Source: Candidatus Bathyarchaeota archaeon
GTDB lineage: Archaea; Thermoproteota; Bathyarchaeia; Bathyarchaeales; Bathycorpusculaceae
Length of the DNA: 50,107 nucleotides
Reading direction: 5' to 3'
NCBI GenBank assembly: GCA_018396875.1
Contig: JAGTQG010000006.1
Coordinates: 1-50,107 of the forward strand
Part shown: positions 42,396-50,107 of the stretch, one piece after another
Layout: every line of letters begins with the position of its first letter
Numbering within the stretch: position 1 is the first letter of the stretch
The notes under the pieces: model-generated
What the model was told of the DNA's origin: nothing
The model's database searches: none
What the model saw: the letters and a program-made list of their open reading frames with translations, nothing else
Position numbers and translations under genes: made by a program

Positions 42396-43167
42396 AACCA
42401 CGCGGAAACTCCTTTACGTGGTTGAAAGGGATGTCCGCTTATTCTTTCAATACAAAGTCATGGTTATCATGAGGGCTATTTGGTTTGTTTCTCAAATCGC
42501 GTTTTTCGGGCTTATAGCCTCCCGCATGGTCGCCGTGGAAGACTATTTTCGCTACTATGTTGGCGGCTTATCTATCATGACACTTTACTCAGCAGCCATA
42601 TTCATAGGCTTCGACATCTACGAGGAGGCTGAACACGGAGTCTTCGAGTACCTCCTAAGCCTACCAGTTACAAGAAGGCAGTTGGTCCTTGGCCGTTCCA
42701 TAGGCGGAGGGCTTCGCGCTTTCATATATGTTGGCCCGTTGGTATGTATATCGCTTTACGTTATCGGCATCGTGAATCCTCTCAACTTCTTGTTGGCCTT
42801 GTTTTCGCTTTTTCTCTTTGCCTTCGGAGTTTCAGGAATGAGTATAACTTTGGCGGTTGTCATCAAGTCTAGCGACCGCTTCGACATCCTCATGGGGGTT
42901 TTAGACGCGTTGATAGTGCGCTTAAGCACCGCCATGTACCCGTTAAGCTTTGTTAAGGAGGCGAACCCGCTTTATGGATGGATAGCCAACTTCAACCCAG
43001 TCACTTTTGCAGCAGACCTTTTCCGCTGGGGCGCCGGGATTGAGGCAGCTTTATCCTTTGAAAACCCTCTGTTGCCGTTTCTTGGGATAGTTATGTTTTT
43101 CGCTTTCTTCACATTTTTGGGCATAATTCTATATGACAAAACTATAGAGGGCGGTGGGTGGCGTTAA
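42367..43167 (+). CDS. ABC-2 type permease, first subunit
   Basis: A 266-residue membrane protein with about six helices and the ABC-2 pattern (FIGFDIYEEAEHGVFEYLLSLPVTRRQLVLGRSIGGG, then ALFSLFLFAFGVSGMSITLAVV). The TTG start at 42367 overlaps the ATPase gene by 29 bases; a GTG at about 42418 is another start. It is a paralogue of the next gene, and the two likely form a heterodimer that exports an unknown compound. Confidence 0.88.
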   Translation: MKRRRKREAKTTRKLLYVVERDVRLFFQYKVMVIMRAIWFVSQIAFFGLIASRMVAVEDYFRYYVGGLSIMTLYSAAIFIGFDIYEEAEHGVFEYLLSLPVTRRQLVLGRSIGGGLRAFIYVGPLVCISLYVIGIVNPLNFLLALFSLFLFAFGVSGMSITLAVVIKSSDRFDILMGVLDALIVRLSTAMYPLSFVKEANPLYGWIANFNPVTFAADLFRWGAGIEAALSFENPLLPFLGIVMFFAFFTFLGIILYDKTIEGGGWR

Positions 43168-43949
43168 TGCGGCATATCGTGCACATTTTGGAGAACGATT
43201 TTAGAAATTTCTTCCGCTACAAATGGTGGCTTGTAGGCTTGATAAGCATGAACCTAACCGACCTCTTTATTATGGCAATAGTTTACAACCGCATGCTGAA
43301 TCCGGCAATAATCCAGCAGATAAAAAGCTACTTCAACTTTTTTGCGCCGGGTTTAACTGTTACTGGGTTGTTTGCCTCAGCCTTTATGATTGGCCGAGAA
43401 GTGAACATGGAGAAGAGGCGGGAGGTCCACCAGTATATGCTTAGCTTGCCGATGACAAGGTTCGAGCTTGCCTTTGGACGGGTACTTTCTGGAGGGTTGC
43501 GAGGCATGGTTTACATGTCACCTTTGTTGGCAACGTGTTTCGTCTTCGTTGGCCTCCCAACATTGGAGCAGTTTCTTGTAATTTTGGTTGTACTGTTTTT
43601 CCTAGCGATGGGGATTTCTGGTTTAAGCATAGCCATAGCCGTTTCCACAAAAAGTCTCGATAAGTTTGTTACGGCAAGAGGGCTAGTTTACTATTTGCTG
43701 TTTTTCTGCAGCAGCGTCTTCTACCCATTCTCGCTAATCGAGCAGCTTGGACGCGAAGGCAAGTTTCCAATGTTCCTTGTGGCTTTTGCAAGGGCTAACC
43801 CGTTAAGCAACGCCTCAGATCTTATACGCTCCTTTCTCTTGGGGACGCCGCCTTTCTCTCCTGAAATGATTGTCAGCGTACTGATTTTTTCAGCGGTTTT
43901 CACGACATTTGCGGCTTTCGCCTACATCAAATTGATAGAACGCGCCTAA
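43167..43949 (+). CDS. ABC-2 type permease, second subunit
   Basis: A 260-residue polytopic membrane protein related to the previous one (FMIGREVNMEKRREVHQYMLSLPMTRFELAFGRVLSGG; FFLAMGISGLSIAIAVSTKS). The ATG shares a base with the previous stop (TAATG), a sign of translational coupling. The cargo of the exporter is unknown; the adjoining PadR regulator suggests a toxic small molecule or lipid. Confidence 0.88.
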   Translation: MRHIVHILENDFRNFFRYKWWLVGLISMNLTDLFIMAIVYNRMLNPAIIQQIKSYFNFFAPGLTVTGLFASAFMIGREVNMEKRREVHQYMLSLPMTRFELAFGRVLSGGLRGMVYMSPLLATCFVFVGLPTLEQFLVILVVLFFLAMGISGLSIAIAVSTKSLDKFVTARGLVYYLLFFCSSVFYPFSLIEQLGREGKFPMFLVAFARANPLSNASDLIRSFLLGTPPFSPEMIVSVLIFSAVFTTFAAFAYIKLIERA

Positions 43950-44025
43950 TTTTGAAGTTAAATTTATTTGCATGGCTGCCTAAAATCCTCCATTCTTAAA
44001 CTCTTTAAATTTGAAGGTTAACTGG

Positions 44026-45393
44026 ATGTTCAGCGTGAAGACTCTCTTTGAGCCAAAAAGTGTCCTATTGATAGGCTCGAGTAGAATTAAAGAGAAAGTG
44101 GGACTTGCGTCACCGTGGCTTTTTAGAAATGTCATTTACAACATGAAGAAGTTCTTTAAAGGAGAAACCCTAATCCTCGATGTTGACGGAAAAATTGGCG
44201 TTAGCAGTTTTGAAGAATTGCGAGAAGCTCCGGAACTAGCTGTTACAATGTTGCCGCCGAAGCATTCCATATTTTACGTTGAGAAGTGCGCAGCTTTTGG
44301 CGTCAAAGCATTCATAATGATAACTGGCGGGTTTAGGGATGATCAGCGTCGGCAACTTTTGAAGGTTAAGGAAGACTACGGTGTTAGAATTTTAGGCCCA
44401 AACACCGTTATGGGCGTCATAAATACGGCTAATGGGTTGAACACAACTTTCGAAAGGGATGTTATGCCGAAGAAAGGGAATATAGCGGTTGTCTCTCAAA
44501 GCGGAGGCGTTGGCGCTTGTCTTCTTGACTGGGCATGTTTCTATAATATTGGTGTCAGCAAGTTCATCTTCATGGGAGACAAGGTTGATGTGGATGACGT
44601 TGACGTGCTTCGTTATCTGGCTGAAGACGAGGAAACAAAGGTTGTCTGCCTATACATGGAGGGCGTGAAAGACGGCAGACGATTCATAGAGGAGTCAAGA
44701 AAAATTGTGGAGAGAAAGCCTATCCTCGCCCTAAAGGGAGGAACAACCCAAGAATCCGCTTATAGGGCTAAATCGCACACAGCCTCGATGGCTGGTTCTG
44801 AAGAGGTTTTTGACGCAGCCTTCAAAAAAGCCGGAATAATTCGCGTCAACGACGCAGAGGAACTTATGAACGCTGCTTTAGCGCTTTCTAAACAGCCGCC
44901 CTTGCTCGGCGACAATATAGCCATAGTCAGCAATGTGGGTGGTCCGGCAATTTTGGCGGCGGATGCAGTGGCGAGGTGCAACCTTAAATTGGCAAGACTT
45001 TCAGACGAAACAAAAAGAAAGATTGAAGCAGCTTATCCAGGTGTGGATGCAACAAACCCCATTGACTTGATAGCGGACGCCAGAGCTGAGAGGTTCCAAA
45101 AGGTTTTAGACCTCATTTTGGCAGACGAACACGTGGACGGAGTTCTCGTGATAAATATGCTTAAATCATGCTTTTTTGAGCCTGAAGATGCGAAAGTCAT
45201 ACCGGAAGTTGCGGCTAAACATCCAGGCAAGCCTGTGGTGGATGTGCCGGCTGGAGGAGAGGACTTTGAACTCGTTTACAAGGTGATCGGCAACAGCAAC
45301 ATACCCCTGTATAATTTGCCGGAAAAAGGTGTCAAGGCGCTGATGTTTTTGAGGCTTTACGGCAAGGTATTAAGCAAGGTTAGAAAATTTTAA
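44026..45393 (+). CDS. Acyl-CoA synthetase (NDP-forming), alpha-type subunit
   Basis: A 455-residue protein of the acetate-CoA ligase (ADP-forming) alpha family. It has a CoA-binding Rossmann domain (LFEPKSVLLIGSSR, MLPPKHSIFYVEKCAAFGVKAFIMITGGF), two succinyl-CoA ligase-like domains and the phosphohistidine loop AKSHTASMAGS near residue 260. A TATA-like CTCTTTAAAT (44001-44010) lies about 20-25 bases before ATG 44026, so the message is near leaderless; a TTG at 44011 would be upstream of the RNA start. No beta (ATP-grasp) subunit is in the window. Confidence 0.85.
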   Translation: MFSVKTLFEPKSVLLIGSSRIKEKVGLASPWLFRNVIYNMKKFFKGETLILDVDGKIGVSSFEELREAPELAVTMLPPKHSIFYVEKCAAFGVKAFIMITGGFRDDQRRQLLKVKEDYGVRILGPNTVMGVINTANGLNTTFERDVMPKKGNIAVVSQSGGVGACLLDWACFYNIGVSKFIFMGDKVDVDDVDVLRYLAEDEETKVVCLYMEGVKDGRRFIEESRKIVERKPILALKGGTTQESAYRAKSHTASMAGSEEVFDAAFKKAGIIRVNDAEELMNAALALSKQPPLLGDNIAIVSNVGGPAILAADAVARCNLKLARLSDETKRKIEAAYPGVDATNPIDLIADARAERFQKVLDLILADEHVDGVLVINMLKSCFFEPEDAKVIPEVAAKHPGKPVVDVPAGGEDFELVYKVIGNSNIPLYNLPEKGVKALMFLRLYGKVLSKVRKF

Positions 45394-45416
45394 CTTAGGA
45401 AAGCAATGGTGGAAAG

Positions 45417-47132
45417 TTGACCATTAAACAAGAAAGGTTCAGCGAGGAGCTGGAAAGGCAAATTTGCGATTTTTGTAGACAGGTTGCCAACTCCAGCCCA
45501 ATAACAAGCATCTGTGTGTGCGGTGGCTCCGCGCAGTTTCTCTCTGATGAATCAAGAGCTTTGCTTGAGGTTTTGCTTGTTGTGGACGGCTTTAAGCCCC
45601 GGCTGATGAATTATGTGAAGTTTTTCAACGCCAGACCAGCCATAGTCTATACTGTGGACAAGTGGATTTTTGAAAAGGATGTGAGTTTTGGCTTTCTGGG
45701 CGAGGCTTTCGCTGTTCACCTAATTTTTCCCTATATCCCGCTGGTTAACGCCGAATACCTACGGGCGGAAGAAGTCAAACTGAAGAAGCGCTTGATTCTC
45801 GAACTTTTAGAGAATCTTGTACTGGCTTTTCCAGAGCTTTCCCGTGAAATCCGGATAAAACCGGAGTACTTCATGTATGAGGCTATGCTTGGCAGGGCGC
45901 GGCTGTTCCCTCCCATCTATTATACGCTATCCCGCTTATTCCAGAAAGAGTTGCGTAAGCAGAACGTTAACCAAGTCATGGATGGATACTTGTCCGCTTT
46001 GAGGGAGTTGGAAAAGGAGGGCATAGTTGAACGTGTCAACGGTTTTTACAAGGTTTCGCAAAACTTTGTTGAAAACTTTAGAAGCAGAAAGGCTTTGTTC
46101 ATAAACCTCTTGAGATCTGCACAAAAGGCTTTGTTCATGTCTTTCCTTGGAACTTTTCCAAGAGTTCTGGGCGTTCTTTCAGAGAGTGCTGACCTAATCA
46201 TGAAGTTCCAGTTTTTTGAGGGTGGAAGAAATTATTGGAAAACAGAGCTTGACATTGAAGATCCAAAGGCGTATCTGTTTGTGCCAACGGCTAACGGGCT
46301 TGCCCCTTTGGCCGCCAAAATGGGGATAGAGGATTTCGCCAGAAGAACCCTTAAGGTTGAAAGGGATACACCCGTTGCGGTTGAGGCTTTGGGTGGAGTT
46401 TTAAACGATGTCTATCTTGTTAAGGTTTCTCTTGATGGTGGTGAGCGTAGGGTCGTTGTTAAAAGCTTCAAAGACTGGTCTGGGTTCAAATGGTTTCCGT
46501 TAACCTTGTGGACTGTTGGAACGAGAACGTTCACCCTTCTTGGACGTTCAAGGCTTGAGAGGGAGTGTTTTATCAATCATTTCCTCTATTCAAAGGGTTT
46601 TGCCGTTCCGAGGCTTTTAGGTATAAACCACGGTGAAAAGCTTGTTTTCATGGAGTACGTGGAGGGCGAAACGTTAGAGAAAATCATTAAAAGGATTCTA
46701 AGCCGAGAAGGCGCTGACGAAATCAAAGAAGAGTTGAAGTTAATCCGCAGGGTTGGCGAAGTTTTCGCTAAAGTTCACGCTCTTGACGTAGTCTTGGGCG
46801 ACACTAAGCCCGAGAATATTCTTGCGGGGAGAGACGGCAAAATCTACCTAATGGATTTTGAGCAAGCTTCGCGGAAAGGCGACAAGGCTTGGGACATCGC
46901 TGAATTCCTTTACTTTATTGGACATTACGCGTCGCCTTTCGCTGGAACAAAACTTGTTGAAACCGTTGTGAAGGCGTTTATCGAGGGGTATTTGGGGGCT
47001 GGTGGAAGCTTGGAGGCTGTTAGGGCTGCTGGAAAGCCCAGATACACGAAAGTTTTTAGTGTGTTCGTTTTTCCCCACGTAATTTTGGCGATTTCAAATA
47101 TTTGTAGAAAGGCTGGTTGCGAGAATGGTTAA
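45417..47132 (+). CDS. Large kinase-like protein with N-terminal nucleotidyltransferase-like region
   Basis: A 571-residue protein, TTG start. Residues 30-130 look like a nucleotidyltransferase-type fold (ICVCGGSAQFLSDESRALLEVLLVVDG). Residues 165-230 give a winged helix (MDGYLSALRELEKEGIVERVNGFYKVSQNF). From about 340 there is a protein-kinase-like part: RRVVVKSFKDW (Lys), FMEYVEGETLEKII (hinge), LGDTKPENIL (catalytic loop, where HGD is usual) and YLMDFEQAS (metal Asp). It resembles RIO/Bud32-type small kinases; the substrate is unknown. Its end overlaps the next gene by 8 bases. Confidence 0.7.
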   Translation: MTIKQERFSEELERQICDFCRQVANSSPITSICVCGGSAQFLSDESRALLEVLLVVDGFKPRLMNYVKFFNARPAIVYTVDKWIFEKDVSFGFLGEAFAVHLIFPYIPLVNAEYLRAEEVKLKKRLILELLENLVLAFPELSREIRIKPEYFMYEAMLGRARLFPPIYYTLSRLFQKELRKQNVNQVMDGYLSALRELEKEGIVERVNGFYKVSQNFVENFRSRKALFINLLRSAQKALFMSFLGTFPRVLGVLSESADLIMKFQFFEGGRNYWKTELDIEDPKAYLFVPTANGLAPLAAKMGIEDFARRTLKVERDTPVAVEALGGVLNDVYLVKVSLDGGERRVVVKSFKDWSGFKWFPLTLWTVGTRTFTLLGRSRLERECFINHFLYSKGFAVPRLLGINHGEKLVFMEYVEGETLEKIIKRILSREGADEIKEELKLIRRVGEVFAKVHALDVVLGDTKPENILAGRDGKIYLMDFEQASRKGDKAWDIAEFLYFIGHYASPFAGTKLVETVVKAFIEGYLGAGGSLEAVRAAGKPRYTKVFSVFVFPHVILAISNICRKAGCENG

Positions 47133-48462
47133 GAATGAGGTGGTTCTAACTTTTTATGGCGGGGTAGACGAGATTGGCGGTAACAAGATTCTTTTGAAAG
47201 ATGGAGATACGGCTGTTTTTCTCGACTTCGGGATGTCCTTCGCCTTAAGAAAACAGTTTTTTTCGCCTCCGTTGCTTTCGCCTAAAAGCGAGAAAAGTCT
47301 CCAAGAGTTGGGCATTCTGCCCAAACTGGAGGGCGTCTACCGTTTTGATGAGAAACCTCCAGCCGTGGATGCCATTTTCATTTCTCACGGACACATGGAC
47401 CATTCAGCCTACTTATCCTTTGTGAAGAGGGAAATCCCAGTTTATTGTGGTGAAACAACAAAGATTATTTTGCAGGCTTTTGGCGAAATCCGCAGGGCAG
47501 ACTTGGAATTCAATGTTGAAGGTATAAACTTCCAAACTTTTAGAACAGGCAACATTGTCAAAGTTGGCGGTTTGGAAATTGAACCTGTTCACGTTGACCA
47601 CTCTGTGCCGGGTGCTTATGGCTTTATAATTCACACTTCAAAGGGGGCTGTTGTTTACACGGGGGATTTTCGGGACCATGGTGCAAAAGACGAGATGACT
47701 CGAGAATTTGTGGAGCGGGTTAAAGCCGCCGAGCCTGTGGCTCTTGTCTGTGAAGCCACCAACATGACCAATGTTCACGTCTCTTCTGAGAAGGAAGTGG
47801 AAGCCAAACTGAACCAGGTTGTCAGCCAGACAGAAGGTTTGGTGCTTGCAGAGTTCGCCTACACGGATGTGGACAGGCTTAACTCGTTTTATAAAACCGC
47901 ATTAAAGAACAACCGTTGCTTGGCTGTTTCACTGCGGCAAGCCTACCTTATTGAGGCTTTAGCCAGCGATCGGAAGCTTCGCATTCCAAGACTTAGCGAT
48001 GAAGGCATGATGATTTTTCGAAAGTCGAAGGAACGCATGTACGCTTGGGAAAGGCAGATTCTTGAACGCTATCCAGAAAAAGTTGTGGACGTCGAACAGG
48101 TTTCGAAGCGCCAGCAAAACATGATCTTGACCATGTCATTGTACGATTTGGAGCAGCTTGTGGAAATCCAACCTCAACCAGGAAGCTGCTATATATTCTC
48201 GTCTTCTGAACCCTTCAATGAGGAAATGGAGATAGACTTTGAAAGGCTTGTTAACTGGCTTAGGCATTACGGTTTGCCGCAATATCACGTGCACGTTTCC
48301 GGACACATAACGCCTTTAAGGCTTAAGGCTTGTCTCAAAGAAATTAACGCCGAAAAGGTTTTTCCAGTGCACACAGAAAACGCTGGGCTCTTCGCCAAGT
48401 TCATGCGAGACCTTAAAAGTCAAATTGCAGTAACTGAGAAGGGCAAAGAATACCGGCTTTAG
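47125..48462 (+). CDS. RNase J-like beta-CASP metallo-beta-lactamase nuclease
   Basis: A 445-residue enzyme. The metal site HGHMDHS (H-x-H-x-D-H), HVDHSVPGA and YTGDFRDH belong to the MBL fold; beta-CASP motifs are VCEATNM (A), HVSGH (B) and FPVHTEN (C). That is the archaeal RNase J/CPSF-like group, which degrades RNA from the 5' end or at ends of transcripts. Its start lies within the kinase-like gene (8-base overlap), a sign that both are made together. Confidence 0.88.
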   Translation: MVKNEVVLTFYGGVDEIGGNKILLKDGDTAVFLDFGMSFALRKQFFSPPLLSPKSEKSLQELGILPKLEGVYRFDEKPPAVDAIFISHGHMDHSAYLSFVKREIPVYCGETTKIILQAFGEIRRADLEFNVEGINFQTFRTGNIVKVGGLEIEPVHVDHSVPGAYGFIIHTSKGAVVYTGDFRDHGAKDEMTREFVERVKAAEPVALVCEATNMTNVHVSSEKEVEAKLNQVVSQTEGLVLAEFAYTDVDRLNSFYKTALKNNRCLAVSLRQAYLIEALASDRKLRIPRLSDEGMMIFRKSKERMYAWERQILERYPEKVVDVEQVSKRQQNMILTMSLYDLEQLVEIQPQPGSCYIFSSSEPFNEEMEIDFERLVNWLRHYGLPQYHVHVSGHITPLRLKACLKEINAEKVFPVHTENAGLFAKFMRDLKSQIAVTEKGKEYRL

Positions 48463-48503
48463 AGCGTTAACTATATCTTTTGGGAAGCCCAATTAGACTC
48501 CAA

Positions 48504-49418
48504 ATGATAACCATTATTGGCGCTGGGCGTGTTGGAAGCGCCGCAGCCTTTAACATTTTAAGATATCGGATAAGCGATGTTGTGTTGATCGACATTTTTG
48601 AGGATTTAGCAAAGGGCGAAGCTTTGGATATGATGCAGACAGCCCCCGCCCTAGAGTTTGACGGCAAAATCATTGGGACAAGCGACTACAGCCAAATGAA
48701 AGGTTCGGAACTCGTAATAATAACTGCTGGTGAGGCGCGAAAACCTGGAATGAGCCGCCTTGACCTGATGCGGAAGAACGCGGGCATAGTGCGGTCCATA
48801 GTGCGGGAAGTCGTGAAATATGCGCCTAACTGCAAAATCATGATGGTTACTAATCCCGTTGACGTTATGACCTACATAGCCTACAAGGAGTCTGGCTTTG
48901 AGCGAAACCGCGTATTTGGAATGGGCAACATTCTTGACACCCTGCGTTTTAGGTCTTATATCGCTTTAGAGCTGGGCGTTTCAAGGGAGGACATCCGCGC
49001 GCTTGTTATAGGTGAGCACGGTGACTCCATGGTTCCGTTAGCGGAATACGCGTCTGTGGCAGGTATCCCCATAATGCGCCTTCTTTCAAAGGAGCAGATT
49101 GAAAAAATCATAAACCTAACCATAACATCGGGCGCGGAGGTCATAAGGCTTAAGGGTTCGACAGTTCATGCACCAGCCGCCGCCATCGCCATTATGGCTG
49201 ACGCCATTTTAAGGGGTAGAAACCGCGTTATGGGAGTGTCCACATACCTTCAAGGCGAGTATGGTTTTTACGACGTTGCCATAGGCGTGCCCGTTGTTCT
49301 AGGCAGAAACGGTGTTGAACGCATCCTAGAGCTTGAACTGCTGCCCGAAACACGGAAACGCTTGGAAAAATCTGTTGAGGTGGTCAAGAAAGCTATCAGC
49401 GAGTTGGAGGCTTCCTAA
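48504..49418 (+). CDS. mdh: Malate dehydrogenase (LDH-like)
   Basis: A 304-residue NAD(P)-dependent enzyme that interconverts malate and oxaloacetate. MITIIGAGRVGSAAAFNI is the nucleotide-binding start, DIFEDLAKGEALDM marks the coenzyme-specificity loop, the substrate loop is GEARKPGMSR (Arg typical of malate), VTNPVDVMTY and IGEHGDSMVP (catalytic His). ATG 48504 is preferred over a TTG at 48480, since a TATA-like ACTATATC (48468-48477) is about 30 bases before the ATG. Confidence 0.95.
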   Translation: MITIIGAGRVGSAAAFNILRYRISDVVLIDIFEDLAKGEALDMMQTAPALEFDGKIIGTSDYSQMKGSELVIITAGEARKPGMSRLDLMRKNAGIVRSIVREVVKYAPNCKIMMVTNPVDVMTYIAYKESGFERNRVFGMGNILDTLRFRSYIALELGVSREDIRALVIGEHGDSMVPLAEYASVAGIPIMRLLSKEQIEKIINLTITSGAEVIRLKGSTVHAPAAAIAIMADAILRGRNRVMGVSTYLQGEYGFYDVAIGVPVVLGRNGVERILELELLPETRKRLEKSVEVVKKAISELEAS

Positions 49419-49422
49419 CATT

Positions 49423-49446
49423 TATTGGCCTGTTTTCAAGCCAATA
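49423..49446 (+). terminator. Stem-loop after mdh, possible terminator
   Basis: Arms TATTGGC (49423-49429) and GCCAATA (49440-49446) with a T-rich loop; the inner TG/CA bases also pair after one mismatch. It lies 5 bases after the mdh stop codon. Archaeal termination mostly uses T tracts, so this may instead protect or tune the mRNA end. Confidence 0.4.
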
Positions 49447-49581
49447 GTGACCGCCCCTCTATAGTTTCAGTGGATTTCTGGTTTTGAGTTTTGGTTTTGA
49501 AGATTAATCATAAGGCTTCGTCGTGGTTTTGGATTCGCAACCTATAAGTTGTAGCATCAAATCTTAATACATGCGATAACC

Positions 49582-49827
49582 ATGAAAACAGCAGCCGCCG
49601 ACAAAATAAGCCGACGCCTCCAAATCCTAATCCACACATTAGGCTTAAGCTGCCTAGGTGGAGCCATATTCCTCCAAATCCTAGTTTTCACAGACATACT
49701 CCAACATGGCTATTTCATGGCTGTGGAAAACAACCCAGCCATTTTAGCCTTCGAAATAGCCCTCACATTCTTCGCCCTCATATACTTCCTATACATGTAC
49801 CAACGGTTTATACGCTCAATAAAATAG
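49582..49827 (+). CDS. Small two-helix membrane protein (81 aa)
   Basis: An 81-residue protein with two membrane helices (LIHTLGLSCLGGAIFLQILVFTDIL and AILAFEIALTFFALIYFLYMY) and basic ends (RRLQ and RFIRSIK). It is not recognised. It stands alone after mdh, with a stretch of about 120 AT-rich bases before the next gene. Confidence 0.6.
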   Translation: MKTAAADKISRRLQILIHTLGLSCLGGAIFLQILVFTDILQHGYFMAVENNPAILAFEIALTFFALIYFLYMYQRFIRSIK

Positions 49828-49951
49828 CCGAAAATAAACATAATTCTTAAAAAAGAAACACGCCCAAAACAGCAAATAACAAAAGAAGAACCATAAAACT
49901 GTTAAATAAGCCACAGAGATATTTGGGTTTTAAATTAGGTGCGGGTGTCAA

Positions 49952-50107
49952 ATGAGTAAAAAGATGATTATATTGTTAACGCTGTGTCTGAGTTTGTTTC
50001 TTGCCATGGTATGTGCGGGTTTTAGAGTGCAAGCCCAGACCAGTGGAGTTGAAACATTCTTTGAATCAAAGATTCCTGGTATGAGAATACAGGTCAACGG
50101 GACGTCA
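49952..50107 (+). CDS. Secreted protein, N-terminal part only
   Basis: The ORF starts at ATG 49952 and runs off the window end. It begins MSKKMIILLTLCLSLFLAMVCAG, a clear signal peptide, and then FRVQAQTSGVETFFESKIPGM. A TATA-like TGTTAAATAAG (about 49899-49909) and GTGCGGGTG before the start support it. The mature part is only 25 residues long here, so its role cannot be given. Confidence 0.7.
   Translation, partial: MSKKMIILLTLCLSLFLAMVCAGFRVQAQTSGVETFFESKIPGMRIQVNGTS

Noticed and set aside
1-50107. tRNA genes in the intergenic gaps
   Set aside because: I looked for T-arm-like GGTTCGA/GGTTCAA patterns with pairing ends in the spacers and found none. A computed scan with a covariance model would be decisive.

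Overview
The window is chromosomal DNA of an archaeon. Fibrillarin with Nop5, archaeal-type PEP carboxylase, Trm1, an archaeal-type methylthiotransferase, an RNase J-like beta-CASP nuclease, an NDP-forming acyl-CoA synthetase, THEP1 NTPase, FtsZ, TATA-like boxes and frequent TTG/GTG or near-leaderless starts all point that way. The mix suggests a TACK-type, Bathyarchaeia-like lineage; that placement is inference. I see no rRNA, tRNA, CRISPR array or insertion sequence.

Layout. 0-7.8 kb: the end of a membrane-anchored surface protein, a winged-helix regulator, a phosphodiesterase, two small proteins, ileS, a membrane protein and the overlapping pyrD-pyrK pair. 7.9-12.1 kb: a redox/thiol island. 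A divergent promoter covered by a perfect 30-bp palindrome separates an ArsR regulator, two thioredoxin-like proteins, a ferredoxin and a 4Fe-4S protein (right) from a third thioredoxin-like protein, an ArsP-type permease and zinc-ribbon/ferredoxin proteins (left); a second ArsR follows. 12.1-16.1 kb: small proteins, PEP carboxylase and the tRNA methylthiotransferase. 16.2-17.6 kb: a short RHH protein translationally linked to ftsZ, like the haloarchaeal cdrS-ftsZ2 pair. 17.6-28.9 kb: S9 peptidase, aspartate dehydrogenase, PHP protein, metG, a secreted protein, trm1, MarC, M55 peptidase, THEP1, RNase HII and an XRE regulator. 29-35.4 kb: SLC13-type anion transporter, Lrp regulator, flpA-nop5, a polyferredoxin, SfsA and a small zinc-ribbon protein.

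35.5-39.6 kb is the most unusual stretch. It is visibly AT-rich in part and holds an MFS transporter followed by a radical SAM/SPASM enzyme of peptide-modifying type, a divergently oriented 17-codon ORF, a polyprenyl synthase and a PadR gene interrupted at an A7 run. A second PadR gene faces away from the first, and the space between them carries three tandem 10-bp repeats and two perfect inverted repeats. This could be a small natural-product or peptide-maturation locus, but the link is inferred from gene order only.

40-50 kb: an AdoHcy/MTA deaminase-type amidohydrolase, an ABC-2 exporter (one ATPase, two permeases), an acyl-CoA synthetase alpha-type protein, a large kinase-like protein overlapping an RNase J-like nuclease, malate dehydrogenase, a two-helix membrane protein and the start of a secreted protein cut by the window end.
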